Program-made: the position numbers and the translations under genes | The notes under the pieces: model-generated | What the model was told of the DNA's origin: nothing | The model's input: only the letters and a program-made list of their open reading frames with translations | Databases searched by the model: none | In this document: one piece after another, positions 10,066-20,400 of the stretch | How the letters are laid out: every line of letters starts with the position of its first letter | Position numbering within the stretch: the stretch's first letter is position 1 | Assembly (NCBI GenBank): GCA_946403845.1 | Contig: CAMJBL010000007.1 | Span: 20,217 to 84,216 of the forward strand | Direction: 5' to 3' | Origin: an uncultured Prevotella sp. | GTDB lineage: Bacteria > Bacteroidota > Bacteroidia > Bacteroidales > Bacteroidaceae | Length of the DNA stretch: 64,000 bases

Positions 10066-10491
10066 TTACTCGATGTAAACGAGGGCCTCGTCTTCCATCA
10101 CGCTCTGACCAACTTTCACGACGATAGCGGAAATCTTGCCAGCCTTCTCTGCCTGCAAGGCATTGGCCATCTTCATGGCTTCGAGTACAACCACCGTGTC
10201 ACCTGCAGCAACCTCCTGACCTTCTGATACACAGATGTCTGTGATAACACCAGGCAGCGGAGCCTTGATGGCTGTGCCAGTAGCAGAACCGGAAGATGCA
10301 GTTGAACTGCTCTCACCAGCATCGTCTGAGGCCTTGCGTACGACGGGTTTCGGCTTCTCAGACTCAGCCTGCTTCTCCATTTCCACAGTATATTGTTCAC
10401 CATTAACGGTCAGTGTGGCAATATTATCAGTGATATCACTGATGACCACCTCGTATTTATTGCCGTTGATTGTATACTTATATTCATTCAT
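10066..10491 (-). CDS. Biotin carboxyl carrier protein of methylmalonyl-CoA decarboxylase
   Basis: A 141-residue protein: N-terminal region 1-40, a Ser/Ala/Gly/Pro-rich linker (about 42-75), and a biotinyl domain with EAMKM, in which K107 is the biotinylated lysine. I chose the start MNEYKYTI at 10491; an upstream in-frame extension would cover the stop of the preceding gene. It would carry the carboxyl group removed from methylmalonyl-CoA by the carboxyltransferase encoded upstream. No membrane beta subunit is encoded in this cluster. Confidence 0.88.
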   Translation of the reverse strand: MNEYKYTINGNKYEVVISDITDNIATLTVNGEQYTVEMEKQAESEKPKPVVRKASDDAGESSSTASSGSATGTAIKAPLPGVITDICVSEGQEVAAGDTVVVLEAMKMANALQAEKAGKISAIVVKVGQSVMEDEALVYIE

Positions 10492-10505
10492 AACCTTTAT
10501 GTTTT

Positions 10506-10655
10506 TTAGGGTTGTGGTGTAAACGACAGCGCATAGCCGTTCCACTGAGTCGTGTGGGCATTAATGGTGATAATGCCTGGCTCGCGGTCGTGAACGTTAT
10601 TGCCCAGATGCTCGTGCAGAGCCAGGGCAATGGCTGCATATACTTCGTTGTTCAT
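10506..10655 (-). CDS. Small OadG-tail-like protein (49 aa)
   Basis: A 49-codon frame between the carboxyltransferase and carrier genes. It reads VYAAIALALHEHL, then VHDREPGIITI, then WNGYALSF, resembling the cytosolic C-terminal tail of Bacteroidetes OadG/gamma subunits. It lacks the N-terminal membrane helix those proteins have. Its fixed place between the alpha and carrier genes suggests a small structural subunit of the decarboxylase. The OadG resemblance is from memory of family patterns. Confidence 0.7.
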   Translation of the reverse strand: MNNEVYAAIALALHEHLGNNVHDREPGIITINAHTTQWNGYALSFTPQP

Positions 10656-10656
10656 T

Positions 10657-10690
10657 CTATAAACTATAAACTGTAAACAATAAACTACAT
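10657..10690. repeat. Heptad repeat array between oadG-like gene and mmdA
   Basis: Consecutive 7-bp units read CTATAAA, CTATAAA, CTGTAAA, CAATAAA, CTACAT. The last contains the mmdA stop codon (minus strand), and the array abuts the next start codon. It belongs to the 7-bp-period family found repeatedly between here and 48.5 kb. Confidence 0.8.
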
Positions 10691-12250
10691 AGGAATGTTA
10701 CCGTGCTTCTTGGCGGGCAGGGCGTCACGCTTGGTGGCGAGCTGGGCCAGACCGCGACAGATGCGGAAACGGGTGTTGCGAGGCTCAATCACATCATCGA
10801 TGTAGCCATACTTGGCTGCCTGATAGGGATTGGCGAAGAGCTCGTTATATTCGTCCTCCTTCTCAGCGATGAAGGCTTTCACATCCTCACCGGCTTCCTT
10901 CTTGGCCTTAGCCTCTTTGGCATAGAGCACAGCTGCGGCACCTGATGCACCCATCACGGCAATCTCAGCAGAAGGCCATGCATAGTTCAGGTCGGTGTGG
11001 AGCTGCTTGGAGCCCATCACAATGTGTGAACCACCATACGACTTACGCAGGGTGACGGTGATCTTGGGAACAGTGGCCTCTCCGTAAGCATAGAGCAACT
11101 GGGCTCCGTGCAGGATGACGGCATTGTACTCCTGACCTGTACCAGGCAGGAATCCCGGCACGTCGACGAGCGATACGATAGGAATATTGAAGGCATCGCA
11201 GAAGCGTACGAAACGGGCACCCTTACGGCTTGCGTTCACGTCGAGCACACCAGCATAGCATGAAGGCTGGTTAGCCACGATACCTACACTCTGACCGTTG
11301 AAACGGGCGAAACCAACGATGATGTTCTTGGCGAACTTAGGCTGAACCTCGAAGAACTCGCCATTATCGGTAATCGAACCGATCACCTTGTACATATCGT
11401 AAGCCTCGTTGGGATTCTCGGGGATGATCTCATTGAGGGTATCTTCCATACGGTTGATGGGATCATCGCACTTACGACGGGGAGCCACTTCCATATTGTT
11501 GGAAGGGATATAGCTCAACAGCATCTTGATCATCTGTAAGCCTTCCTCCTCTGTCTTGGCTGTGAAGTGTGTCACACCCGACTTTGTGGCGTGTACCGAG
11601 GCACCACCAAGGTGCTCCTGGTCGATATCCTCACCAGTCACGGTCTTCACCACCTTCGGACCCGTCAGGAACATATAGGATGTACCTTCCATCATCAGGG
11701 TGAAGTCGGTAAGGGCAGGGCTATACACAGCACCACCGGCGCAAGGACCGAAGATACCTGAAATCTGTGGGATCACACCTGAAGCCAGGATGTTACGCTC
11801 GAAGATCTCAGCATAGCCGGCCAAGGCGTTGATACCTTCCTGGATACGGGCACCACCAGAGTCGTTAATACCAATCACGGGGGCTCCCATCTTCATGGCC
11901 ATATCCATCACCTTACAGATCTTCTGGCTCATGGTCTCAGAGAGTGAACCGGCATGAACGGTGAAGTCCTGTGCGAAGATGAATACCAGACGGCCCTCGA
12001 TGGTACCGCTACCTGCTACAACACCGTCACCCAGGAATTGCTTCTTTTCCATGCCGAAGTTGTGGCAGCGGTGCTCCTTGAACATGTCGTACTCCTCGAA
12101 CGATCCCTCGTCGAGCAGCATCTCAATGCGCTCACGAGCTGTGTACTTACCGCGTTCGTGCTGTTTCTGGATGGCTTTCTCACCACCACCGAGGCGTGCT
12201 AGTTCACGCTTCTCAATCAATTGCTTGATCTTTTCTAATTGCTTGCTCAT
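10685..12250 (-). CDS. mmdA: Methylmalonyl-CoA decarboxylase / acyl-CoA carboxyltransferase alpha subunit
   Basis: A biotin-dependent carboxyltransferase of 521 residues. The crotonase-fold motifs GINDSGGARIQEG (near 115) and SGIFGPCAGGAVYSPA (near 150) and the C-terminal YGGSHIVMGSK and AEIAVMGASGAA stretches are typical. With the carrier and epimerase genes around it, it would interconvert methylmalonyl-CoA and propionyl-CoA in succinate-to-propionate fermentation. Family members also form propionyl-CoA carboxylases, so direction and partner are inferred from context. Confidence 0.9.
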   Translation of the reverse strand: MSKQLEKIKQLIEKRELARLGGGEKAIQKQHERGKYTARERIEMLLDEGSFEEYDMFKEHRCHNFGMEKKQFLGDGVVAGSGTIEGRLVFIFAQDFTVHAGSLSETMSQKICKVMDMAMKMGAPVIGINDSGGARIQEGINALAGYAEIFERNILASGVIPQISGIFGPCAGGAVYSPALTDFTLMMEGTSYMFLTGPKVVKTVTGEDIDQEHLGGASVHATKSGVTHFTAKTEEEGLQMIKMLLSYIPSNNMEVAPRRKCDDPINRMEDTLNEIIPENPNEAYDMYKVIGSITDNGEFFEVQPKFAKNIIVGFARFNGQSVGIVANQPSCYAGVLDVNASRKGARFVRFCDAFNIPIVSLVDVPGFLPGTGQEYNAVILHGAQLLYAYGEATVPKITVTLRKSYGGSHIVMGSKQLHTDLNYAWPSAEIAVMGASGAAAVLYAKEAKAKKEAGEDVKAFIAEKEDEYNELFANPYQAAKYGYIDDVIEPRNTRFRICRGLAQLATKRDALPAKKHGNIPM

Positions 12251-12283
12251 TGTTCTATTTGACTATTTTACAATTTACAATTA

Positions 12284-12694
12284 TTACTCTGGGTGCTCAC
12301 AGAGTTCTGTGAGAATACCACAGGTAGACTTCGGATGCAGGAAGGCAATATTCAGACCCTCGGCACCCTTACGGGGCTTCTCGTCAATCAGACGTACACC
12401 CTTCTCAGATACTTCTGCCAAACCCTTGGCAACACCGTCCTCTACGCAGAAAGCCACATGGTGAACACCCTTGTTGCCCTTGTCGAGCCACTTCTGGATG
12501 GTGCTCTCGGGTGATGTCGGCTCCAGGAGCTCCAGCTTCACCTCGCCACACTTCAAGAAGGCTGTCTTTACCTTCTGGTCTTCTACTACTTCTGTTGCAT
12601 AACACTCCAAGCCCAGTACCTCAGTGAAGTACGGCAGGCTTTCCTCGATGCTCTGGACTGCGATGCCCAGATGCTCAATGTGGGAAATCTTCAT
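12284..12694 (-). CDS. mce: Methylmalonyl-CoA epimerase
   Basis: A 136-residue glyoxalase-fold protein that converts (R)- to (S)-methylmalonyl-CoA or the reverse. Likely metal ligands are the His in EHLGIAVQ, the His pair in GVHHVAFCV and the Glu in GILTELCE near the C-terminus. It is the first gene of a minus-strand operon with mmdA, the OadG-like gene and the carrier gene. A TACCTTTG -7 box (complement of 12734-12741) lies about 40 bp upstream. Confidence 0.93.
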   Translation of the reverse strand: MKISHIEHLGIAVQSIEESLPYFTEVLGLECYATEVVEDQKVKTAFLKCGEVKLELLEPTSPESTIQKWLDKGNKGVHHVAFCVEDGVAKGLAEVSEKGVRLIDEKPRKGAEGLNIAFLHPKSTCGILTELCEHPE

Positions 12695-12733
12695 ATCTTT
12701 AATAAATTAGTGTATATATTTATAAAATATGTG

Positions 12734-12741
12734 CAAAGGTA
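12734..12741 (-). promoter_or_regulatory. -7 box of the mce operon
   Basis: On the minus strand this reads TACCTTTG followed by CAC, matching the Bacteroidetes -7 element. No clear TTTG is seen at the -33 position. Confidence 0.5.
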
Positions 12742-12803
12742 ATCAATAAACTGGAGAATAAGGAGAATCCTTTGTTTTTTTAGGCTTTTTTTATACTAAA
12801 ATA

Positions 12804-12833
12804 AAGATTGCCACCCAAGTGGGCGGCAATCTT
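12804..12833. terminator. Terminator downstream of the LruC-type lipoprotein gene
   Basis: AAGATTGCC pairs with GGCAATCTT, with an inner CCC/GGG and an AAGT loop. On the minus strand, a T-rich stretch (TTATTTTAG) follows, so it most likely ends the minus-strand gene stopping at 12865. Confidence 0.65.
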
Positions 12834-12864
12834 CTTATTTATCGGCTTGAAAAAAGCTATAATC

Positions 12865-14883
12865 TTACTTCAAAAAGAGGGTGGGGTATCTGTCAACGCC
12901 CTCAAGACTTCTGTACCAGTCTTTGCTGGCTCCCGCGTCTTGAGCCCAGTTCAGGAAATCTGGATAGGCCTTCTTGATGCTGGAGCCCTCCTTCGGATAG
13001 TTGAATCTCATTGGAACGATGATAGCGTATGGAGGCTGTTTTGGACCTGGCATGGATACGGTCTTGCCGGTCGTAAGATTCTCGATGTAGATTTCAGACA
13101 GGAAGTCTACAATGTTCTTGTTGCCAATGGTGATGATCTCTGACTTTCCATTACAGGTATAACCACCAATCTGGGTGTTGGCGAAGGAATTCTCGTCTGT
13201 CAGACCCAGGAGCTCGTGAATCTCACCGTTGTTGAGTGTCTTGGAACCTGCAATACCTCTTAATACAACTTTGTCTTTAGCACCGCAGGCAGCGAGTGTT
13301 AAAATGATTTGTGTAGCGTTCTTACGCTTTGCAGTCAACACTACGTCATTCATGTCGTAGTCGGCCGTTTCTGCTCTATCCTCAAAGCACATAGTGTACA
13401 TAGCGGGTTCTACGTCTGGAGCTACCGTCTCAAGGATAATCTCGGTTCCCTGCACGATCTCTACAATCATATCGCAGAAAGTAAGGTCGCAACCGTCCTC
13501 AAAACAGAGATAGGAACGATTATTTGCGTTGTATATGGCGATACGGGGGCTATTCCAATCCATACCGTTAGCAGATCCTCCATATACTTTTTCTGTATCA
13601 CCTTTGTCATTACTAATAACATCTTGTGCCAATTTGTTGTCGATAGCACTGTTGAAGTGTCCAATCAGGTGGTTTACTTCTACATTCAGATCACCTACGC
13701 CATAAACACATCCGCATGAATTGCTGTATATGCTATTGCCTTTGTTCTTACAATTGAGGAATCCGATTTTGTAGCCTTTCGGAATGACGGGACTTCCCCA
13801 AGTGCCTTCAACAGGTATTTCGTCACCGTAATAGGGAAGAAGATATTCCTTTTCTCTCTTAAAAGTAGCGTCATTATAACCCCAGAGGGCCTTGAATTTG
13901 GGCAGGCTCTTGATATAATTGGCAAGTGCATTACTCTCTGTGGGCGCTTTGGCTGGATTGTAATAGTAATAATAGACGGAGTTGTTTCCACCCTCAGTCG
14001 TGTTCATCTGGATAGGGATGATGACGAGGGGTTTACCATCACTTACCAACTCATTATTGTTGATGGTGAAATTGGGATCATTTTGAATGGTGCTTTTCCA
14101 GTTGTTAGCTTTTGGACCACCAGTTCCATTTTCATATTTCTTAAGATAAGTCTCAATGTTGACCTTAAGGGTTGCCAAATCGCCTTGGTCAGTAATGTCA
14201 CGACAGATAACCGTTTTGTTTTTGGGATGTATATACCATCCACCTTCTCCTTCTACAGTTTTATGTACCCAAAGCATGTCGTTGGCCCAAGAATTGTCTT
14301 TCCAGGCTGTATACCATCTAGTCTTTTTACCATCGTTGATTTTTATACCAAACTGGTTATTCTGAGATTCCTCTGCACGCAGAGCGTTGAACGATTTGGT
14401 GCCTTTGCCGAGAACAATTGTATTGGGGAATCCACCTTCTGAAGCACGCGTAGGAGCATTGGCCGTTTTGAAATCAACGGCTTGACTGTCAATATCGAAC
14501 ACCTTGACATAATACACACCTTTGTCATTTACACAAGCCGCCATCAACTGGGTCAGATAGTCTGGTGCTTCATAGGTGAGTGTTACCTGCTGTCCGGGTT
14601 GGCATTCCATGCTGTTGAGAACCATAGCGTCTTCATTGTTGAATGGGGACTCTGTGAGTACCTCAACACGGACGATGTTCTCTAAATCGGCATTGGCAGT
14701 GATAGTTACACTTCCATTGCGTATCGGCCTCCAATCCTGATTGGGGTCGATGTCAATACCTAACAAATTTTTGGCTTGTTGCTGAGCAATTTCCTGACTG
14801 ATTTGTGAGGCGTCGAATTCGTATTTGCCACAAGATGCTAACATAGCGATTGCAGCGAAAAGGAATAGATTTTTGAACTTCAT
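12865..14883 (-). CDS. LruC-domain lipoprotein
   Basis: A 672-residue protein with a lipobox (LASC, lipidated C18), so it should be surface or periplasmic and membrane-anchored. The C-terminal part has the FEDR...DYDMNDVVL signature near residue 510 and the later PMRFNYP...FLNWA block, typical of Bacteroidetes LruC/DUF4842 domain proteins. The function of that domain is not established. The middle (about 130-480) is not recognised. It lies 103 bp downstream of the TonB-dependent receptor on the same strand. A TAAATTTG box precedes the start. Confidence 0.75.
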   Translation of the reverse strand: MKFKNLFLFAAIAMLASCGKYEFDASQISQEIAQQQAKNLLGIDIDPNQDWRPIRNGSVTITANADLENIVRVEVLTESPFNNEDAMVLNSMECQPGQQVTLTYEAPDYLTQLMAACVNDKGVYYVKVFDIDSQAVDFKTANAPTRASEGGFPNTIVLGKGTKSFNALRAEESQNNQFGIKINDGKKTRWYTAWKDNSWANDMLWVHKTVEGEGGWYIHPKNKTVICRDITDQGDLATLKVNIETYLKKYENGTGGPKANNWKSTIQNDPNFTINNNELVSDGKPLVIIPIQMNTTEGGNNSVYYYYYNPAKAPTESNALANYIKSLPKFKALWGYNDATFKREKEYLLPYYGDEIPVEGTWGSPVIPKGYKIGFLNCKNKGNSIYSNSCGCVYGVGDLNVEVNHLIGHFNSAIDNKLAQDVISNDKGDTEKVYGGSANGMDWNSPRIAIYNANNRSYLCFEDGCDLTFCDMIVEIVQGTEIILETVAPDVEPAMYTMCFEDRAETADYDMNDVVLTAKRKNATQIILTLAACGAKDKVVLRGIAGSKTLNNGEIHELLGLTDENSFANTQIGGYTCNGKSEIITIGNKNIVDFLSEIYIENLTTGKTVSMPGPKQPPYAIIVPMRFNYPKEGSSIKKAYPDFLNWAQDAGASKDWYRSLEGVDRYPTLFLK

Positions 14884-14986
14884 ATTGCTTTAATTTATTA
14901 TTGTTTCATTGTTTGGGTGCAAATTTATACAAATTCTTTTAGATTCTATCTATAAATAATAGAAATCGCCAAACAATTAACATAAT

Positions 14987-17344
14987 TTAAAGTTCTATAG
15001 TGACTTTTCCGTTAATTTGACGTCCTGTGAGGTAATTTGGTACCGCCCATTGCCGTGAACTGACATCGGTGACCCAATAGTAGCTGTTGACATTGGAGAT
15101 ACCGAAAAGGTTCAGGCAGTCGATACCCAGCCATAGGTTTTTGATGCCTTTTCCGTCCTTGATGGCGCGGTAGTTCATGCCAATGTCTGCCCGTTTATAG
15201 GCAGGCGCCCTGAAGTTCTGACGCTCAATGCCTCTGTGGGGTGCACCGAAGGGCAGTCCGTCGGCAAAGGCCAGTTTTAAAGTCATCCGCCAGCGGTCCG
15301 TACCAGGGAAATAGTCGGTGAAATGAAAGTTGATGGCCCATTGCTGGTCTGTGGGCTGTGGGAATGATATCCCGTTCATCTTCATCTGTGCTTTCATCAG
15401 CGAGAAGGTCAACCATGAATCGGTGCCAGGCACAAACTCACCGTATAGTTTCAGGTCGAGGCCGGCGGTATAACCCGAGGCCAGGTTCTCGCCGTAATAG
15501 GTCACCTTGACATTCTGGACGTTGTAGGGAATAAGGTTCGAAAGCGCTTTGTAATACATCTCTGTGGAAAAGCGGAAGGGACGGTCGAGCATCTTAAACC
15601 GATAGTCCATCGCGGCGATGAATTGCAATGAGCGCTGGCTCTTGATTTTCTCATTCAGTTTGGCCACCGTGATGCCGTTTTCCGTGATGGTATCTCGCAT
15701 TTCCTTGTAGAAGGGTGCCTGATAATAGAGGCCTGTGGCGAACCGGAAAGTCAGATCCTGGTTGAAGGCAGGCACAATGGCCAGTGAGGCACGTGGCGAT
15801 ACGATAGTCTCTTTGTTGAACGACCAGTTGGATAATCTCACGCCATAGTTCAGCGTAAAGAAGTTCTCGCCCTTGGCAAACCGGTAGGTGTCCTGTGCAT
15901 AGGCCTCGATACGATGGCTCTTGACATCGTTTTTCGAGGTGAGGGTGTAGATCAGGTCGAGTCGTTCGGCAGAGTGAGGGATGGAGTAGCCGCTGGAGTC
16001 GCGCATCTCGTATTCGCGGGCCTGCTCGCTGATGCGTTCTGTCTTATAAGTGACGCCTGCCTCCATGTCGTGACGCGCGGTTTTGTGATTGGCCATCAGT
16101 TTGAAACTGACGACGTCGGCCGTCAGATAATTCCGGGCATGCTCCATGTAGGTGCCCACACCAAGATGCTCTGACGACTCTGTATCGTCGAGCCAGTATT
16201 GTCCCATGATATCATAGGTCTCCTTCTCTTTGGTATGGAAGGCAGATGTCAGGAATTTTATCTTGGTAGAGTCGCCGAAGTTACGGGTAATGGCGGCGGT
16301 GCCGAAGAGGGTGCGGAACACATCCTTTTCCTGACCGTCGAAATAGACCTTAAACGACTTGACATCCTCCATGGTGCCAAACGATGTCTCGCGGTCGGTA
16401 GGCTTGAAGTTATAGTGATTCTCAGAGATGTAGCCAATGATATCCAAAGCCCATCTGCTATTAGGTGTATAACTTATATAAGTCTGATAATCAAAGAAAT
16501 TCGGTCTATACTCTCCAGTTGTTTCGAGGGAGCCCAACAGATAGCGGTTGGTCTTATAGCGAAGGCCGTGACTCATGGCGAACTTCTTATTGCTCATGCC
16601 CAGGTATCCGCTGGCCCCCAATAGTGAGGCGGTGGCTGATGCCTCGAAGCGTTTCGGGCGCCGATAGGTAATGTCGAGGGCCGATGACATTTTGTCACCG
16701 TATTTCGCTTCGAATCCACCACTCGAGAATCCGATTTTCTCTACCATGTCGGCATTGATGATCGACAATCCTTCCTGTTGTCCGCTACGTACGAGCAAGG
16801 GCCGATAGATCTCCACGTTGTTGATATAGACGGAGTTCTCATCGAAGGAACCGCCTCGTACGTTGTATTGCGACGATAGCTCGTTGTGCGACGAGACGCC
16901 CGCCTGCTGTTGGATCAGTTCTTCAACGGCATTGCCTGTGGTCGATGGTCCCTGCTTGGCGTCCTCAATATCCAGTTGTTCGGTCGTTGTGGTCTGTCGC
17001 CGTTTCTCTGTGATGGTCACCTCGCGCAGGGCTTCCATTGGTCTCATCACAATCTGTACCGTCTGTTTCCCCTTAGGGCGGCGGAACACGCGTTTCCTTG
17101 TGGCGTAGCCGATCATCGAGAAGCGCACCTCTACCGAGTCGGCACTGTTCAGGCTGATCGAGAACTCGCCCTGTAGGTCCGTCATCGTCACCTTGCCCTG
17201 ATCCAGGCAGGATACCGTCACCAGCTCCAGCGCATTGTTGTCCTCGTCAATCACCTTGCCTTTCAGTGTGAAGTCGTCGGCGCAGACGGCCAGGCTCATC
17301 ATGAGCATCACCATCAGCAAGAGGTATGTCTTCGTTTGCTTCAT
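14987..17344 (-). CDS. TonB-dependent outer membrane receptor
   Basis: A 785-residue protein. A signal peptide (cut near VCA-DDF) is followed by a carboxypeptidase-like regulatory domain (about 24-110), a plug domain (about 130-235, with ELIQQQAGVSS and YNVRGGSFDENSVYINN), and a 22-strand barrel. It would import an unidentified ligand using TonB energy. There is no SusD partner nearby, so it does not look like a polysaccharide-utilisation SusC. It is divergent from the GH9 fusion gene. No clear promoter box is seen upstream. Confidence 0.88.
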   Translation of the reverse strand: MKQTKTYLLLMVMLMMSLAVCADDFTLKGKVIDEDNNALELVTVSCLDQGKVTMTDLQGEFSISLNSADSVEVRFSMIGYATRKRVFRRPKGKQTVQIVMRPMEALREVTITEKRRQTTTTEQLDIEDAKQGPSTTGNAVEELIQQQAGVSSHNELSSQYNVRGGSFDENSVYINNVEIYRPLLVRSGQQEGLSIINADMVEKIGFSSGGFEAKYGDKMSSALDITYRRPKRFEASATASLLGASGYLGMSNKKFAMSHGLRYKTNRYLLGSLETTGEYRPNFFDYQTYISYTPNSRWALDIIGYISENHYNFKPTDRETSFGTMEDVKSFKVYFDGQEKDVFRTLFGTAAITRNFGDSTKIKFLTSAFHTKEKETYDIMGQYWLDDTESSEHLGVGTYMEHARNYLTADVVSFKLMANHKTARHDMEAGVTYKTERISEQAREYEMRDSSGYSIPHSAERLDLIYTLTSKNDVKSHRIEAYAQDTYRFAKGENFFTLNYGVRLSNWSFNKETIVSPRASLAIVPAFNQDLTFRFATGLYYQAPFYKEMRDTITENGITVAKLNEKIKSQRSLQFIAAMDYRFKMLDRPFRFSTEMYYKALSNLIPYNVQNVKVTYYGENLASGYTAGLDLKLYGEFVPGTDSWLTFSLMKAQMKMNGISFPQPTDQQWAINFHFTDYFPGTDRWRMTLKLAFADGLPFGAPHRGIERQNFRAPAYKRADIGMNYRAIKDGKGIKNLWLGIDCLNLFGISNVNSYYWVTDVSSRQWAVPNYLTGRQINGKVTIEL

Positions 17345-17407
17345 CAGATATTATAACGCGTTTTTCCACCGATTTGTTGTGCTGCAATAGAAAAAGTGAG
17401 TAAATTG

Positions 17408-17439
17408 TTTGGCATTCTCGCGAAAAGTCCGTATCTTTG
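17408..17439 (+). promoter_or_regulatory. Promoter of the GH9-nucleotidase gene
   Basis: TTTG at 17408-17411, 20 bp, and TATCTTTG at 17432-17439 match the consensus exactly. The start codon at 17485 leaves a leader of about 40 nt. Confidence 0.75.
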
Positions 17440-17484
17440 CCCGACTTATTAGCAACAACAGAAACCAACAATTAATTAAATGAT

Positions 17485-20400
17485 ATGATTCAGAAGTTTC
17501 TCAAGACTGTCATTCTGTTTGTCGTACTGATGACAGCCGTACCGGTAGCAGCCACAAAGGTGCTCGGACTCAAGGTGGTCGACAAGAACTACCTTATGGT
17601 TCATTTTCGTGACGGAGAAGTGCGTTATCGCGATGACGCTACGGGTCCCAGTGCCTATCTGGGCCACTCCTTTGCCGAGGGCGACGATACCCTGCTCGTC
17701 TTTGGTGAACGGTTGAAGGGCGACCGTGCCCAACAGGCCTCCCTGTGGAAGATTAGTTCGGCTGACGATAAGGCCTTTGGCACCGTGCATCCCCAACATG
17801 TGTGGCGTAAGTCGAAGCCGATGAATTTCGACCATACCCTCACCGCCGAACTCGACCACTGGCTGTTCCTCCAGCTGCCCAAGTCGATGAAGCAGGGCTG
17901 CACCTATACCGTCACCATTCCTAAGGGCATCGGTGCCGACGTGACTTCGCTCTCCGTCTGCTTTGACATCTGGAATGCCCAGTCTGAGGCCGTCCACGTC
18001 AATATCATCGGCTACGTGCCTTCCGAAGCACTTCATGCCGCCGACCTCTATCAGTGGTTAGGCGATGGCGGTCAGCGTGACTACAAGGCATTCGAGGGCC
18101 GACAGGTGTATTTATATAATGTGACGACGAAGGAGAAACTGAATGCGGGAACCGTGAAATTCTGGAAACCAGCTTCTGCTTCAGAACAGGAGGCCGGTCA
18201 GAAGGCCCTCATTGGTACCGATGTGTGGAACATCGACTTCCGTTCCGTCGCCTCTGGCCGTTACCGTCTTGTGGTCGAGGATGTGGGCTGTAGCATGGAT
18301 TTCGATATCTCGCCCGATGTCTATTACCAGCCTTACCGCTATTCCGTTCGCGGCTATTACTATATGCGCCTTGGCGAACCTAAGGATCCTGCCCATGTAT
18401 GGCCCGTCCCCCGTCAGCCACAGTTCATTCCCGATGAAGACCCGAAGGAACTGACCGTCTACAAGACCGACCTCACTCCCTGGAGTCCCGAGTGGCGTCA
18501 GTTGCGCACGGATGTCTGGGATGAGCCTCATTTCAAGAAGGCCGAGGCCTCTATTTTCTGGAAGCACCGTTTGCCCGGCAACCCGGTGAATACCATTGTT
18601 CGTGGTGGCCATTCCGACGCTTTCGACTGGGACCGCCATCTGGCTCATGTCAGCAATATCTACGACATGTTGCTGCCTTTTATCCTTTCCGATGGCCGTC
18701 TTATCGATGACAACCTTGGTATCCGCGAGAGTGGCAACGGCATTCCCGATCTCATCGACGAGGCCCGAAATGAGGTTGATTTCTTCCTCTCTATCCGCGA
18801 TGGTGAGGCCTATTCGCAGGGTGTCACCAATCCCAGTTCCGACTGGACGGTGATGTTCCAGGCCGGCTGCACCACGATGGCTGCCTGGGCCAATGCCGCC
18901 AACTGCGCCGTCCTGGCTGAGGCCTTCCGTTTGCAGCATAACGATTCCCTTCGCCAGTACTATACCCGCGAGGCAATTACAGCCTTCCGCTTTGCCTCGA
19001 AGCAGGAGAATCTTCAGTTGGATGATCTTCAGGATATCGGCAGCATGCAGATGCGTGGCCGCGACTTCCGCCAGTTGGCCGCCGCCTTCCTCTATAATCT
19101 CACCGGTGAGCAGGAGTGGGAGAGTGTCTTCGCCGAGGAGAACATGATCAAGACGCCTCAGTCGCCCCTCTTCAGCAAAGGTCGTCAGGGCTTCTTCGGC
19201 ATCGGCGTTACCAATCAGTTCGGTGCCCGCGATGTGCCGTTCTGTCAGCTCTGGGCCGCCGCTGCCTATCTCACCTGCCCCCATCCCCGCCATCATGCCA
19301 CGCTCTACGAGAACCTCTGTGCCAGTATCAAGGCGCAGGCTGAGAGCTATAACATCAGCCACATGGCCGAGCGCCCCTCGCGCCGTAGTGCCAACGACAG
19401 TCGCTGGCAAGTGTCGCAGAATCTGCAACTCGTGATGCTGGCCCACTATATGGCCGACGATACGCATAAGCGCGAACTCGAGCATGTCATGTTCACCGAG
19501 GCCGGATGGGCTTTGGGACGTAATCCTGGCAACATCGTCGAGATGACCGGTCTGGGCGAGCGTCATATTACCGACTGCTACACCACGGGCCGTAACGATG
19601 GTGCGCCTGAGTGCCATCCGGGTCAGACGCCTTTCAACGGTACCGAGACCTGGTCGCCGGGCCATAATGGTGGCGATGCACAGGTCATCCTGAAATACTG
19701 CTATCCCGAGTGGAACAGTGGCTGGCCCCGTCAGGAGTCTTATTTCAACCAGCGCTATTTCTGGGTCAACGGTGAGTTTACCCCGCGTGAGACCATGCGT
19801 GGCAAGATGGCCCTGCTGGGTTATCTGAATGCGCTGAGTCAGCAACAGAAGAGCATTGTGGTGCTCTACGAGAATGATGTCCATTGCGCGATTGATGGCT
19901 ATGCCACCGTTGCCGGTCTGCGTGATGCCATTGCCAAGAGCGATACTGCCAGCGTGGCACTCGTCAGCTGTGGCGACTTCCTGCAAGGGGCGATGGCCGG
20001 CTCGCTCTCCAAAGGACAGTATGTCGTCGACATCCTCCGTCATATGGACTACGATGCCATCGGACTGGGTAACCACGAGTTCGACTACGGTGTGCCCCGC
20101 ATGCGAGAGCTGCTCGACCAGCTGTCGTCGCCTGTGGTCTGTGCCAATTTCTTCGAGGCGGGCTCGCCCATTCCTTTCTATGTCCCCTATATCATCCGTC
20201 AGTACGGTGGTCGCCGCATCGCCTTTGTGGGAGCCGTCACCGGTGAAGCCATGCGCGCTGAGGCCTATTCGTTCTACGACGAGAATGGTCATCTGCTCTA
20301 CGACCTGAAGCCGATGGAGGTGTCGCGAATCGTGCAGCAGGCCGTCGACGAGGCCCGTAGCCTGGGTGCCGACTATGTGGTGCTGATATCCCATCTCGGT

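Noticed and set aside
10492..10545. Upstream extension of the biotin carrier protein
   Set aside because: It would overlap the stop of the small OadG-like gene and adds residues unlike the family; MNEYKYTI at 10491 fits better.
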